A DNA stretch of 64,000 nt from Streptomyces coffeae (GTDB lineage: Bacteria > Actinomycetota > Actinomycetes > Streptomycetales > Streptomycetaceae), in assembly GCF_016741875.1 (NCBI RefSeq), contig NZ_JAERRF010000008.1, forward strand, positions 372,001 through 436,000, given 5' to 3'. The notes under the pieces are model-generated. The model saw nothing but the letters and a program-made list of their open reading frames with translations, made no database searches and had not been told where the DNA came from. The translations under genes and the position numbers were made by a program. Of the stretch, positions 1 through 8,276 are shown one piece after another. The first letter of the stretch is position 1. Each line of letters opens with the position of its first letter.

Positions 1-23
1 CGACAACGGCCCCGGATCTCAAA

Positions 24-56
24 GGGGGCGGCACCTTGTGCGGAGGTGCCGCCCCC
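24..56. terminator. Strong hairpin, probable terminator of a gene left of the window
   Basis: Two perfectly complementary 13-base arms (24-36 and 44-56) enclose a 7-base loop. No coding gene is visible beside it on the window side, so it most likely ends a transcript that starts outside the window. Confidence 0.75.
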
Positions 57-375
57 TCTCACTCCCCCCACGGGAGCTGTTGCCACGCGCATCGGCTACG
101 GGCGGCAACACAAGTGCTCAGTCGCCGTAACGCACTCGTCACCCCCCACGGGAACGAGCTGAGTGGCTCTGAGCACCGCCTGTTGAATTACGGACGGCCC
201 CCCGGGGCTTTTTGCCCGGTGGCCTCCCGTTTGCACGAGGAACAGCTTTCCTCTTCGCGCGCCCGAAGCGCGCCCCGTTTCACATCTGGCCAAAAGGGCG
301 TGGTGACTGAACGTGTAAGCGTGCATACTCAACGGTGATCGGGGGGACGGTCGGCATGTCACATGTGAGGGTCTA
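57..375. other. Non-coding stretch upstream of the first regulator
   Basis: I see no supportable gene in these 319 bases. Short reading frames exist on both strands, but they have no ribosome binding site or recognisable protein. The stretch most likely carries the promoter of the rightward regulator starting at 376. GAGG about seven bases before the GTG is that gene's probable ribosome binding site. Confidence 0.5.
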
Positions 376-1443
376 GTGCTACGTGTTCATTTCAGTGAAC
401 TCGATCTGGCCCGGATGCGGATGGCAATCCGCCCGGACGTGCTCTGGGAAACCGTTTTAAGTTTCCATCGCCTGCGGGAGAGCCGGGCCGAGACCGTATA
501 CGGGGAATGGCGTTCGGAAGCGCGTAACCGGCTCAACGGGGAAGCGCGCCTCCTGGCGCCCCTCATTCCCTCACGCGGTTATTTCCCTGACTTCCTGACA
601 CCCGCGGAAGGGGTAATCGGTTGCGACAGTGCCATGGCCGCACTGCGCGCCACACCGGGACAGCGCTTGCACGACGAGATCGCCGGGCTCCCGGCGTCCC
701 GTGCCCTCCCGGGGTGGATACGTGATCTCGCTCAGGGCGAGGCGCGGCCGCTGGATCGTTTGATCACCACCCTGCGTTCCTACCACCGCGCCGCCATCGC
801 CCCCTACTGGCCCCATATCCAGGCCCGGATCGAAGCCGACCGGGCCGCCCGGGGCCGGGCGCTGCTGGACGGCGGGGCGGACGGGCTGCTGTCCTCGCTG
901 CCGCCCACGATGCGCTGGCGGGCACCGGTGCTGGAGGTCGACTACCCCGTCGACCGGGATCTGCATCTGCGCGGCCGGGGTCTGTTGCTGCTGCCGTCGT
1001 TCTTCTGCCGCGGCACCCCGGTGACCTTCCGCAACCCGGATCTGACCCCGGTGCTGGTCTATCCGGTCGAGCACGCCCGGCGCACCGCACCGCCCCGTCT
1101 CCAGCCACGCCCGGCCACCGCGCCGGCCTGCGCCCGCTCGCTGGGCAAGCTGGTCGGCCAGACCCGCTCGGCGGTGCTGCTGGAGGTCGGCGGTGGCTGT
1201 ACCACCAGTGAACTCGCCCGAAGAGTGGGCGTATCGCTCGCCTCGGCCAGTCAGCACGCCACCGTGCTGCGGGAGGCCGGTCTGGTGCACACCCTGCGGC
1301 AGGGCAGCGCCGTGCTGCACACGCTGACCCCGCTGGGCGCGGCCCTGCTGCGCGGCGGCGGCTCGCCGGGGGAGCGGGTCTTCGGCGCGCAGGCGGCGTT
1401 CCCGGCGGTGGCCGGGGCGCAGGGGCCCTCGGGCCACGGATGA
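376..1443 (+). CDS. ArsR-type winged-helix transcriptional regulator (DUF5937-like)
   Basis: A 355-residue cytoplasmic DNA-binding protein. The first two thirds resemble the DUF5937 region found in many Streptomyces ArsR-like regulators. A winged helix follows at roughly residues 250-325, with the recognition-helix region TTSELARRVGVSLASASQH and a wing-like HTLRQGSAVLHTLT. The length fits the two-domain actinobacterial type rather than the roughly 100-residue metal sensors, and no Cys metal site is visible. The GTG start has GAGG upstream. It is convergent with an ABC importer operon and separated from it by 36 bp that hold a LacI-like palindrome. The ligand and target genes are unknown. Confidence 0.8.
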   Translation: MLRVHFSELDLARMRMAIRPDVLWETVLSFHRLRESRAETVYGEWRSEARNRLNGEARLLAPLIPSRGYFPDFLTPAEGVIGCDSAMAALRATPGQRLHDEIAGLPASRALPGWIRDLAQGEARPLDRLITTLRSYHRAAIAPYWPHIQARIEADRAARGRALLDGGADGLLSSLPPTMRWRAPVLEVDYPVDRDLHLRGRGLLLLPSFFCRGTPVTFRNPDLTPVLVYPVEHARRTAPPRLQPRPATAPACARSLGKLVGQTRSAVLLEVGGGCTTSELARRVGVSLASASQHATVLREAGLVHTLRQGSAVLHTLTPLGAALLRGGGSPGERVFGAQAAFPAVAGAQGPSGHG

Positions 1444-1452
1444 CGCCTTGGC

Positions 1453-1464
1453 CGAAACGTTTCG
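1453..1464. promoter_or_regulatory. Perfect LacI-family-like palindrome CGAAACGTTTCG
   Basis: A 12-base perfect palindrome containing the central CG and AAACGTTT pattern typical of LacI-family sugar operators. It sits between two convergent 3' ends, where an operator would not be expected. It may be a chance match, a roadblock site or a relic. Confidence 0.4.
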
Positions 1465-1479
1465 CACCCGCGGGACGGC

Positions 1480-2343
1480 TCAGTCATCGATCCCGGAGCG
1501 CTCGACGCCCGCGACGATGTAGCGCTGGAGCACCAGGAAGACCACCAGCAGCGGCAGGATCGACACCGCGGCGGCCACGAACAGCTCGTGGATGTTGACT
1601 CTCTGGGCGGTGGTGAACGTGGAGAGCGCCACCTGCACCGTCCACGCCTCCCGGTCCTGACCTATGACCAGCGGCCAGAGGAAGGAGTTCCAGGCGCCGA
1701 TGAAGACGATGGTGCCCACCGCGGCGAACACCGGCCGTGAGTTGGGCACCACCACCTGCCAGTACGTACGCCAGTAGCCGAGCCCGTCCACCCGCGCGGT
1801 GTCCTCCAACTCCCGCGGGAAGCCCAGGAAGTACTGGCGGAAGATGAAGGCGGCCACCGCGCTGAAGAGCGTGGGCACCACCAGACCGCGCAGCGTCGAG
1901 ATCCAGCCCAGCGAGCTGACCAGCACAAAGCTGGGCACGAAGGTGACCGCGGCCGGAACCATCAGGGTGCCCAGGATCCAGTAGAAGACCACGTTGGCGT
2001 GGCGGTACGGGATACGGGCCAGACCGTACCCGGCGAGCGAGGCCAGCAGCAGGGTGCCGAGCGTGGTGAGCACCGCGATCAGCGAGGAGTTGAGGAGCGC
2101 GTGCGCCATCGGCACGTTGGGGTCATCGAACAGCTCGCGTATGTTCTCCCAGTGCAGTTCGCCGGGGAAGAAGGTCCAATCGGACGAGGTGATGTCCGCC
2201 TCGCTCGACAGGCCGTTGCGCACCAGCAGATAGAAGGGGAGCAGGAAGAGCAGCGCCAGCGCGATCAGCAGCACCAGCCGCACCGCGCGGCCCGCCCGCG
2301 CCAGGCCGTCGTGCGGATCGTGTGCGGGGGGAGTTCTCCGCAT
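1480..2343 (-). CDS. Carbohydrate ABC transporter permease (MalG-like)
   Basis: The second inner-membrane subunit of a sugar-type ABC importer, 287 residues. A basic N-terminus is followed by a first membrane segment near residues 22-42 and about six segments in all. The cytoplasmic EAA-type loop that contacts the ATPase is visible as DTARVDGLGYWRTYWQVVVP. The gene starts 4 bp after the stop of the MalF-like permease and ends the operon SBP-permease-permease. No ATPase gene is present, so a shared ATPase (MsiK-type, as is usual in Streptomyces) is inferred. The substrate is not predictable from sequence. Confidence 0.9.
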   Translation of the reverse strand: MRRTPPAHDPHDGLARAGRAVRLVLLIALALLFLLPFYLLVRNGLSSEADITSSDWTFFPGELHWENIRELFDDPNVPMAHALLNSSLIAVLTTLGTLLLASLAGYGLARIPYRHANVVFYWILGTLMVPAAVTFVPSFVLVSSLGWISTLRGLVVPTLFSAVAAFIFRQYFLGFPRELEDTARVDGLGYWRTYWQVVVPNSRPVFAAVGTIVFIGAWNSFLWPLVIGQDREAWTVQVALSTFTTAQRVNIHELFVAAAVSILPLLVVFLVLQRYIVAGVERSGIDD

Positions 2344-2347
2344 CGGC

Positions 2348-3295
2348 TCAGTCCTCCTTCCGGCCCAGGCCGAACCAGCGCGCCTGCACCACCGTCACCA
2401 GCGCGATGATCAGTGCCAGGATCACCGCGCCCGCACTGCCCAGGCCCAGGTTCTGCCCCTGCCCCAGCGCGGTGTAGTAGAGGTAGACCAGGGGCGGGCG
2501 GGCGTACGGCGGATAGCCGCGCGAGTCCGACAGCAGGTTGTAGAACTCGTCGAACGCCTGGAAGGCGTTGATCACCAGCAGCAGCACCACCGCCACCGAA
2601 GTGGCCCGCAGCTGCGGAAAGGTGATGTGCCGGAACACCTGCCACCCCGGCCGGGCCCCGTCCACCGCCGCCGCCTCGTACAGCCGCGGGGGGATCCGCT
2701 GGAGCCCGGCCAGGAACAGCACCATGTAGAACCCCGCCTGGAGCCACAGCCGCACGGTCACGATGACCAGCCAGTACCAGGGCGGATCGGTCGTCGACAG
2801 CCAGGCGATCTGATCGGCGCCGAACCAGCCGAGCACGGTGTTGGCCAGCCCGAACCGCACCCCGTTGAAGATCGACATCTTCCAGATCAGCGCCGCCACC
2901 ACATACGAGCAGGCCACCGGCAGGAAGAACACCGACCGGAAGAACGCCTGTGCCCAGCGCAGCCGGTTGACCATCAGCGCCAGCGACAGCGAGAGCACAT
3001 AGGTGGCCGGGACGATGAACGCCGTGAAGACGAGGAAGGTCAGCAGGCTGTCGGTGAAGGCGTCGTCGCCCAGCATCGCCGTGTAGTTGTCGAAGCCGAC
3101 GAAGTCGGTCGGCGACACGGTGTTGTGTGCGTCGAAGAAGCTGAGGTACGCGCTCCAGGCCAGCGGTACATAGGTGAACAGGGTCAGCCCGAGCACAAAC
3201 GGACCCACGAAGATCCAGAACCACAGGGTGCGGTTCTGCCCGCCGAACCATGTCTTCCGCGTCGGCGACTTCTGTTTCAGGGCCGCCCCGCGCAT
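2348..3295 (-). CDS. Carbohydrate ABC transporter permease (MalF-like)
   Basis: The first membrane subunit of the importer, 315 residues from the ATG at 3295. A longer frame upstream has no support, because the chosen ATG shares one base with the stop of the solute-binding protein (TGATG), a typical coupled start. About six membrane segments are visible, the first near FWIFVGPFVLGLTLF. The EAA-type coupling loop is EAAAVDGARPGWQVFRHITF. It works with the downstream permease and the upstream lipoprotein to import a sugar or oligosaccharide. Confidence 0.9.
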   Translation of the reverse strand: MRGAALKQKSPTRKTWFGGQNRTLWFWIFVGPFVLGLTLFTYVPLAWSAYLSFFDAHNTVSPTDFVGFDNYTAMLGDDAFTDSLLTFLVFTAFIVPATYVLSLSLALMVNRLRWAQAFFRSVFFLPVACSYVVAALIWKMSIFNGVRFGLANTVLGWFGADQIAWLSTTDPPWYWLVIVTVRLWLQAGFYMVLFLAGLQRIPPRLYEAAAVDGARPGWQVFRHITFPQLRATSVAVVLLLVINAFQAFDEFYNLLSDSRGYPPYARPPLVYLYYTALGQGQNLGLGSAGAVILALIIALVTVVQARWFGLGRKED

Positions 3296-4569
3296 CAGCG
3301 CTTCTTCTGGACGCGCCGCAGCTCCGCCCGGGTCTTGCGCACCACGGACCGCAGCTCCCGCTCCGGACTGGCACCGCTCTTGATGATCCGGCTCAGCGCG
3401 TCCTGGTAGGCGACCTTGCTCGCGGGCGTCCACAGCAGCGGCTCGGCGTGGCCGTGGTCGGTGGCATAGCCCACCGCCTCACCGGCCGCGCCCTCCCGCA
3501 GCTTGGCGGCTTTCTTCGCCAGCGAGATGCGGGCCGGGATGTGGAAGCCGTAGGTGAGCGCGAAGTCCTCCTGGTACGCGGTCTTCTCCACCCACAGCCA
3601 CTTCACATACGCCTTCGCCGCGTCCTTGTGGCGGCTGCGCGCGCTGACCGCCGCCCCGTACGCCCCGACCGGCACCGCGGGGCTGCCGTGCGCCCCGTCC
3701 TTCGGGAACGGCAGCACCCCGAAGTCGTCCCCCAGCGCCTTCTTCACCTGCGGCAGCGCCCACAGCCCCGACCACTGCATGGCCGTGAGCCCCTGGGTGA
3801 ACGCGGCCGGGTCCGACCAGTCCGAAGGCGCCCCCAACAGCAGCGACTTGTCGGTGTAGAGCCGGCGCAGCTTGCCGAGGGTGCGGGCGGCGGCCGGGTC
3901 GTCGAAACCCACCTCGCCGTCGGAGGTGATCAGCTCAAGACCGGCGGCGTTCAGCGGGGTGCCGCCGAGGACACCGGGACCGCCGTCGTTGCCGAGGAAG
4001 AGTCCCTTGACGTCCTTGGTGGTCAGCTCCTTCGCCGCGTCCACCAGCGCGTCGAGCGTCCGCGGCGGCTCCACCCCCGCGTCCTTGAGCATGCTGGTGC
4101 GGCAATACAGCAACTGCATGTCGACGACCTGCGGAATGGCCCAGATCCTGCCGTCGTAGGTCTTGGGCGCCAGCACCGCGGGGTTGATGTCGTCCTTCGC
4201 CTCGCTGAGCAGATCGGTGACATCCACCACCTGACGGCCCCGGATCTGGTCCAGCGTCGGGCCGTTGACCTCGAAGACATCCGGTCCGGACGCCGTCAGC
4301 AGCGCGGCGGCGGTCTGCTGGTCGTAGTTGCCCGGCCGCCACTGCACCTGGACATCGGCCTGGTCGTAGTCCTCGGCGTACCGCTTCACGGCCTGCTCGG
4401 TGCCGGGCTCGCCGTACTGGTGGTACCAGTGCTCGAGAAGCGGTTTCCCGCCCTCGCCGTCCGACCCCCGCCCGGTGTTGGACCCGCAGGCGGTGGTCAG
4501 CCCACCCGTCAGAACGAGCCCTCCGCCCGCGCCGAACGTACCGAGCAGTCTTCTGCGGCTGATGGACAC
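3295..4569 (-). CDS. Extracellular sugar-binding lipoprotein of the ABC importer
   Basis: A family 1 extracellular solute-binding protein, 424 residues, that captures substrate outside the membrane for the two downstream permeases. The N-terminus combines a twin-arginine stretch (SRRRLLG, residues 4-10) with a lipobox ending in Cys28 (LTTAC), so it is probably a Tat-exported lipoprotein. The GTG start follows a G-rich ribosome binding site. It is first in the operon, and the 138 bp upstream must hold the promoter. The Lys/Arg-rich tail is slightly unusual. The ligand is unknown. Confidence 0.9.
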   Translation of the reverse strand: MSISRRRLLGTFGAGGGLVLTGGLTTACGSNTGRGSDGEGGKPLLEHWYHQYGEPGTEQAVKRYAEDYDQADVQVQWRPGNYDQQTAAALLTASGPDVFEVNGPTLDQIRGRQVVDVTDLLSEAKDDINPAVLAPKTYDGRIWAIPQVVDMQLLYCRTSMLKDAGVEPPRTLDALVDAAKELTTKDVKGLFLGNDGGPGVLGGTPLNAAGLELITSDGEVGFDDPAAARTLGKLRRLYTDKSLLLGAPSDWSDPAAFTQGLTAMQWSGLWALPQVKKALGDDFGVLPFPKDGAHGSPAVPVGAYGAAVSARSRHKDAAKAYVKWLWVEKTAYQEDFALTYGFHIPARISLAKKAAKLREGAAGEAVGYATDHGHAEPLLWTPASKVAYQDALSRIIKSGASPERELRSVVRKTRAELRRVQKKR

Positions 4570-4707
4570 AGCTGGCGCCCCCTCGCTCCTCGTGTGGCCG
4601 GTCCCGGGCCACCGTATGTCCCAACGATCAACGATGGGGGCGGATTACGACAGGGGCGTTGCGGGCTCATATCAGCTGTGACAGAAGCATGGTGACGGAG
4701 CGTCGGA

Positions 4708-5490
4708 TCACGGGTGGCGCGCCAGATGGCCGAGCAGTGCGGCGGTGACCGCCTCCGGCCGCTCCACCCCCGCCAGATGCGCCGCCCCCGCCAGCTCCAG
4801 CAGATCCGCACCGGGCACCGCGTCCGCGATCTCGCGGGCGTGCGCGGGCGGAGTGGCCGGATCCTCCCGGCCCGCCACCACCAGGGTGGGCACGGTGATC
4901 GACGACAGCACGGACCGCAGATCGTAGGCGGCGAGCGCGTCACAGCACGCGGCGTAACCCGCGGGGTCGGTGTTCCGCAGATCCGCCAGCAGGGCCCGGC
5001 CACGCGGGGTGGCGGCGAACGCGGGCGAGAACCACAGCCCCGGCCGGCTCGCCGCCATCGACTCCGTCCCCTCGGCCCGTACCAGCGCGGCACGCTCGTG
5101 CCAGACGGAGGGCTCCGCGAAGTAGGCCGAGGAGCAGACGACGGAGAGGGAGGTGAGCCGGTCGGGGTGATGGACGGCCAGATGCAGCCCGACCGCCCCG
5201 CTGATCGAGATCCCCGCGTACGCGAAGCGGCGCCAGCCCTGCGCGTCGGCCAGGCGCAGGACGAGGGCGGCGAGGTCCGCCACGGTGGCGGAGCCATCGG
5301 CGGGCAACAGCCCGGCCGGTGAATCACCGTGCCCCGGCAGATTCCACCGCACCACCCGGTGCCCGGCGGCGAGCCCGGCCAACTGCGGCTCCCACACCGC
5401 GAGCGAGACCCCGACGGACGGACCGAGGATCAGGGGAGGGGCACCTTCGGGTCCGCTGAGCCGGTGGTGGGGGAGGGGCGCGTCGGTCAT
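4708..5490 (-). CDS. pcaD: 3-oxoadipate enol-lactonase
   Basis: A cytoplasmic alpha/beta hydrolase that opens beta-ketoadipate enol-lactone to 3-oxoadipate, the step after PcaB and decarboxylation. The 260 residues match the family. The oxyanion region is near LGPSVG, the nucleophile elbow is GISIS around Ser95, the acid lies in REDPATP and the catalytic His in AAHLAG. The second Gly of the usual GxSxG elbow is Ser, a variation also expected in actinobacterial members. It lacks the C-terminal carboxymuconolactone decarboxylase domain that would make a fused PcaL, and no separate pcaC is visible nearby, so that activity must be encoded elsewhere. AGGAG precedes the ATG by 10 bases. Last gene of the pca operon. 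Confidence 0.88.
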   Translation of the reverse strand: MTDAPLPHHRLSGPEGAPPLILGPSVGVSLAVWEPQLAGLAAGHRVVRWNLPGHGDSPAGLLPADGSATVADLAALVLRLADAQGWRRFAYAGISISGAVGLHLAVHHPDRLTSLSVVCSSAYFAEPSVWHERAALVRAEGTESMAASRPGLWFSPAFAATPRGRALLADLRNTDPAGYAACCDALAAYDLRSVLSSITVPTLVVAGREDPATPPAHAREIADAVPGADLLELAGAAHLAGVERPEAVTAALLGHLARHP

Positions 5491-5550
5491 GGGGTGGTTC
5501 TCCTGGGAGCGAGAGGTTCAAGGTGCTGCGAAACCACGGGTGTTGGGCCG

Positions 5551-6900
5551 CTACCCGTCGTGGTGGTGTGCGGTGCGGCGGAGGGCGCGGGCGACCAGGG
5601 CGGGGGCGGCGCCCGTATAGGCGGACGGATCGGTGAGGGTGCGCAGTTCCTCCGCGGGCAGGGCCTTGGCCACCTCCGGCTCCCGCGCCAGCGCCGCCAC
5701 CAGCCCGGTCCCCTCCTCCGCGGCCCGCCGCGAAGCCCGCGTCAGCAGCTCCTTCGCCCGGCTCCGGCCCAGCCGCGGGGCCAGGGCCGCGGTGATGCGT
5801 TCGCTGACGATCAGCCCGCCGGTGAGTTGCAGATGGTCGGTCATGCGGTCGGGGAACACCCGCAGGGACTCGGCGAGTTCGACCGCGTCGCGGGCGGCGC
5901 CGCCCGCAAGACGCAGCAGCTCCCGCAGTGGCTGCCACTCGGCGTGCCACGCCCCGGCGGGCCGTTCGTCCTCCGCGGTGAGCGCGCCCAGCAGGGTCGC
6001 CGCGAGCGCGGGGGCCTGACGGGCCGCGGCGGCGATCAGCGTGGCGCGCACCGGGTTGCTCTTGTGCGGCATCGCGGACGAACCGCCACCGCTGCCCTCG
6101 GCCACCTCCCCGATCTCGGTCCGCGTCAGCACCAGCACATCCGCCGCCGCCTTCCCCAGCGCGCCCACGGTGAACGCCAGCGCACAGCCCAGGTCGGCCA
6201 CGGGAGTGCGCAGGGTGTGCCACGGCAGTCCGGGCTCGGCCAGCCCGGTTTCCGCCGCGAACCGGCCCAGCAGCCCCACCCCGTCCTCGAAGGCGGCCAA
6301 CGTACCTGCCGCACCGCCGAGTTGGGCGGGCGGCCGCAGTGCGGCCAGCCGGTCGCGGGCGTCCAGGACCAGGGCCCGCCACCCCGCCGCCTTGAGCCCG
6401 AAGGTGGTGGGCACGGCGTGCTGGGTGAGGGTACGGCCGGGCAGCGGGGTGTCGCGGTGCGCCTCCGCGAGCCGGGCCAGCGCCGCCGCCGTACGGTCCA
6501 GGTCGGCCACGATCAGCGGCAGGGCGCGGGCGGCCACCAGCATCGTGGCGGTGTCGAGGATGTCCTGACTGGTCGCGCCCCGGTGCACCCACTCCGCCGC
6601 GGCCTCGTCCTCGGCGGCCACCGCCGCGGTGAGATCGGCGACCAGCGGAATGACCGGATTGCCACCGGAGCGGGCGCGCAGGGCCAGCCCGCGGATGTCG
6701 TACCGCTCGGCCCGCGCCGCCGCCACCACCGCCCGTGCCGCGTCCGCCGGGGCCCGCCCGGCCTCCGCCAGCGCACGGGTCAGGGCGGCCTCCGCGTCCA
6801 GCATGGCCTGGACGAACGCGGTGTCCCCGGTGGCGGCCTCGACCGCCGACCCGGCCCGCACCGGGGACAGCAGGCCCGCATCGGCCCCGCTGTCCCACAC
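5551..6900 (-). CDS. pcaB: 3-carboxy-cis,cis-muconate cycloisomerase
   Basis: A fumarase/aspartase-superfamily enzyme that lactonises 3-carboxymuconate, the product of PcaGH, to gamma-carboxymuconolactone. The superfamily signature GSSAMPHKSNPV lies around the middle of the chain, and the general-base region is HRGATSQDI. I chose the GTG at 6900, just after the pcaG stop (449 residues). An overlapping TTG about seven codons earlier is also possible. The frame is open far upstream, but that part is only a shadow of pcaG. Confidence 0.92.
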   Translation of the reverse strand: MWDSGADAGLLSPVRAGSAVEAATGDTAFVQAMLDAEAALTRALAEAGRAPADAARAVVAAARAERYDIRGLALRARSGGNPVIPLVADLTAAVAAEDEAAAEWVHRGATSQDILDTATMLVAARALPLIVADLDRTAAALARLAEAHRDTPLPGRTLTQHAVPTTFGLKAAGWRALVLDARDRLAALRPPAQLGGAAGTLAAFEDGVGLLGRFAAETGLAEPGLPWHTLRTPVADLGCALAFTVGALGKAAADVLVLTRTEIGEVAEGSGGGSSAMPHKSNPVRATLIAAAARQAPALAATLLGALTAEDERPAGAWHAEWQPLRELLRLAGGAARDAVELAESLRVFPDRMTDHLQLTGGLIVSERITAALAPRLGRSRAKELLTRASRRAAEEGTGLVAALAREPEVAKALPAEELRTLTDPSAYTGAAPALVARALRRTAHHHDG

Positions 6901-6901
6901 C

Positions 6902-7480
6902 TCAGGTGAACTCAAGGAAGACCGTCTCCTTGTCGCCCTGCAACCGGATGTCGAAGCGGTAGCTCCCGGGCTGTGGCCCGGCCGTCGCCACCAGCGTCTC
7001 GCGGCGGACCGGATCCAGCGAGGCGAGCAGCGGATCGGCGGCGTTGGCCGCGGCGTTCCCGGGGAAGTACACGCGGGTGAAGAGGTGGTGCAGCAGCCCG
7101 CGGGCGTGCACACACACGCTGATGTACGGGGCGCCGGGCCCGCCCGGCGGCAGCGTACGGGCGGTCCAGTGGCCGTCCGGGTCGGTGGCGATCCGGCCGA
7201 AGCCGGTGAAGTCCACACCGTTGCGGCCCAGGAAGCCACCGGTCACCGGATCGCGCCGCATCGAGCCGGGCGCCCCGGCGCGGGAACCGTCCGGTCCGGA
7301 CTGCCACAGCTCGATCAGCGCGTCGGGTACGGGCTCGCCCGCGCCGTCGTAGACGTACCCGTGCACGGTGATGGTGTCCGGGCGGCCGGGCGGGGCCAGG
7401 TCGCCACCGCCGGGGAAGGGGAGGGCGTAGCCGTAGAACGGGCCGACGGTGTGGGAAGGGGTGGGCGGCAGCTCGGTCAT
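6902..7480 (-). CDS. pcaG: Protocatechuate 3,4-dioxygenase alpha subunit
   Basis: The alpha subunit, 192 residues, of the non-haem Fe(III) intradiol dioxygenase that cleaves protocatechuate to 3-carboxy-cis,cis-muconate. It carries the family opening PSHTVGPFYGYALPF and the beta-sandwich core ending in the domain that packs against PcaH. The iron ligands reside in PcaH, and this chain accordingly lacks the paired HxH motif. The ATG overlaps the pcaH stop by four bases (ATGA). Confidence 0.93.
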   Translation of the reverse strand: MTELPPTPSHTVGPFYGYALPFPGGGDLAPPGRPDTITVHGYVYDGAGEPVPDALIELWQSGPDGSRAGAPGSMRRDPVTGGFLGRNGVDFTGFGRIATDPDGHWTARTLPPGGPGAPYISVCVHARGLLHHLFTRVYFPGNAAANAADPLLASLDPVRRETLVATAGPQPGSYRFDIRLQGDKETVFLEFT

Positions 7481-8262
7481 CCGTGGTCCTCCTCGCGCCA
7501 GGTCGCCGAGGGCCCGTCCAGCACGATGTCCCAGCGGTAGCCCAGCGACCACTCCGGCCGCGTCAGCGCGGGGTCGTACGCCGCCACCAGCCGCTGCCGT
7601 GCCGCGTCGTCCGTCACCGACTGGAGGATCGGGTCGTAGCGGAAGAGCGGATCGCCGGGGAAGTACATCTGGGTGACCAGGCGCTGGGTGAACGCCGCCC
7701 CGAAGACGGAGAAGTGGATATGGGCCGGGCGCCAGGCGTTGTTGTGGTTGCGCCAGGGATAGGCGCCGGGCTTGATGGTGGTGAGGGTGTACGCACCGTC
7801 GTCCCCGGTCAGCACCCGCCCCACCCCGGTGAAGTTGGGGTCGAGCGGGGCGGGGTGGCAGTCGCGCAGATGGGCGTAGCGGCCCGCCGCGTTGGCCTGC
7901 CACACCTCGATGAGCTGACCGCGCACCGGGCGGCCCTGCCGGTCGAGCAGTCGCCCGGAGACGGTGATGCGCTCGCCGAGCGGTTCGCCCGGGTGCTGGA
8001 CGGTGAGATCGCCGTCGGTGTCGGTGACATCGGTGGCGCCGAAGACGGGTGCGGACAGCTCCACGGTCTCCGGGTCGCCCTTGACCGCCACCAGCGGCTG
8101 CCGCGGATGGCGCAGGGCGCTGCTGCGGTACGGCGGGAAGTCGCGCGCCGGGTGGTGGGCGGCGGGGGCGCCACCGGCCCGCGCCGCCGCGTACTCCTCC
8201 TGCGCCGCGGTGAGTTCACGGTCGATGTCGGCCTGTGTGGTGATACCGGACTGGGTAGCCAT
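7477..8262 (-). CDS. pcaH: Protocatechuate 3,4-dioxygenase beta subunit
   Basis: The catalytic beta subunit, 261 residues. Ligands of the ferric iron are visible as Tyr in GRYAHL, Tyr in PGAYPW and the two His of RPAHIHFSV. The N-terminal region RDFPPYRSSALRHP is characteristic of PcaH. The ATG at 8262 is followed by a standard beta-subunit N-terminus. It lies 14 bp downstream of pcaF and is coupled to pcaG. Confidence 0.94.
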   Translation of the reverse strand: MATQSGITTQADIDRELTAAQEEYAAARAGGAPAAHHPARDFPPYRSSALRHPRQPLVAVKGDPETVELSAPVFGATDVTDTDGDLTVQHPGEPLGERITVSGRLLDRQGRPVRGQLIEVWQANAAGRYAHLRDCHPAPLDPNFTGVGRVLTGDDGAYTLTTIKPGAYPWRNHNNAWRPAHIHFSVFGAAFTQRLVTQMYFPGDPLFRYDPILQSVTDDAARQRLVAAYDPALTRPEWSLGYRWDIVLDGPSATWREEDHG

Positions 8263-8276
8263 GGCGGGCGTCCACC

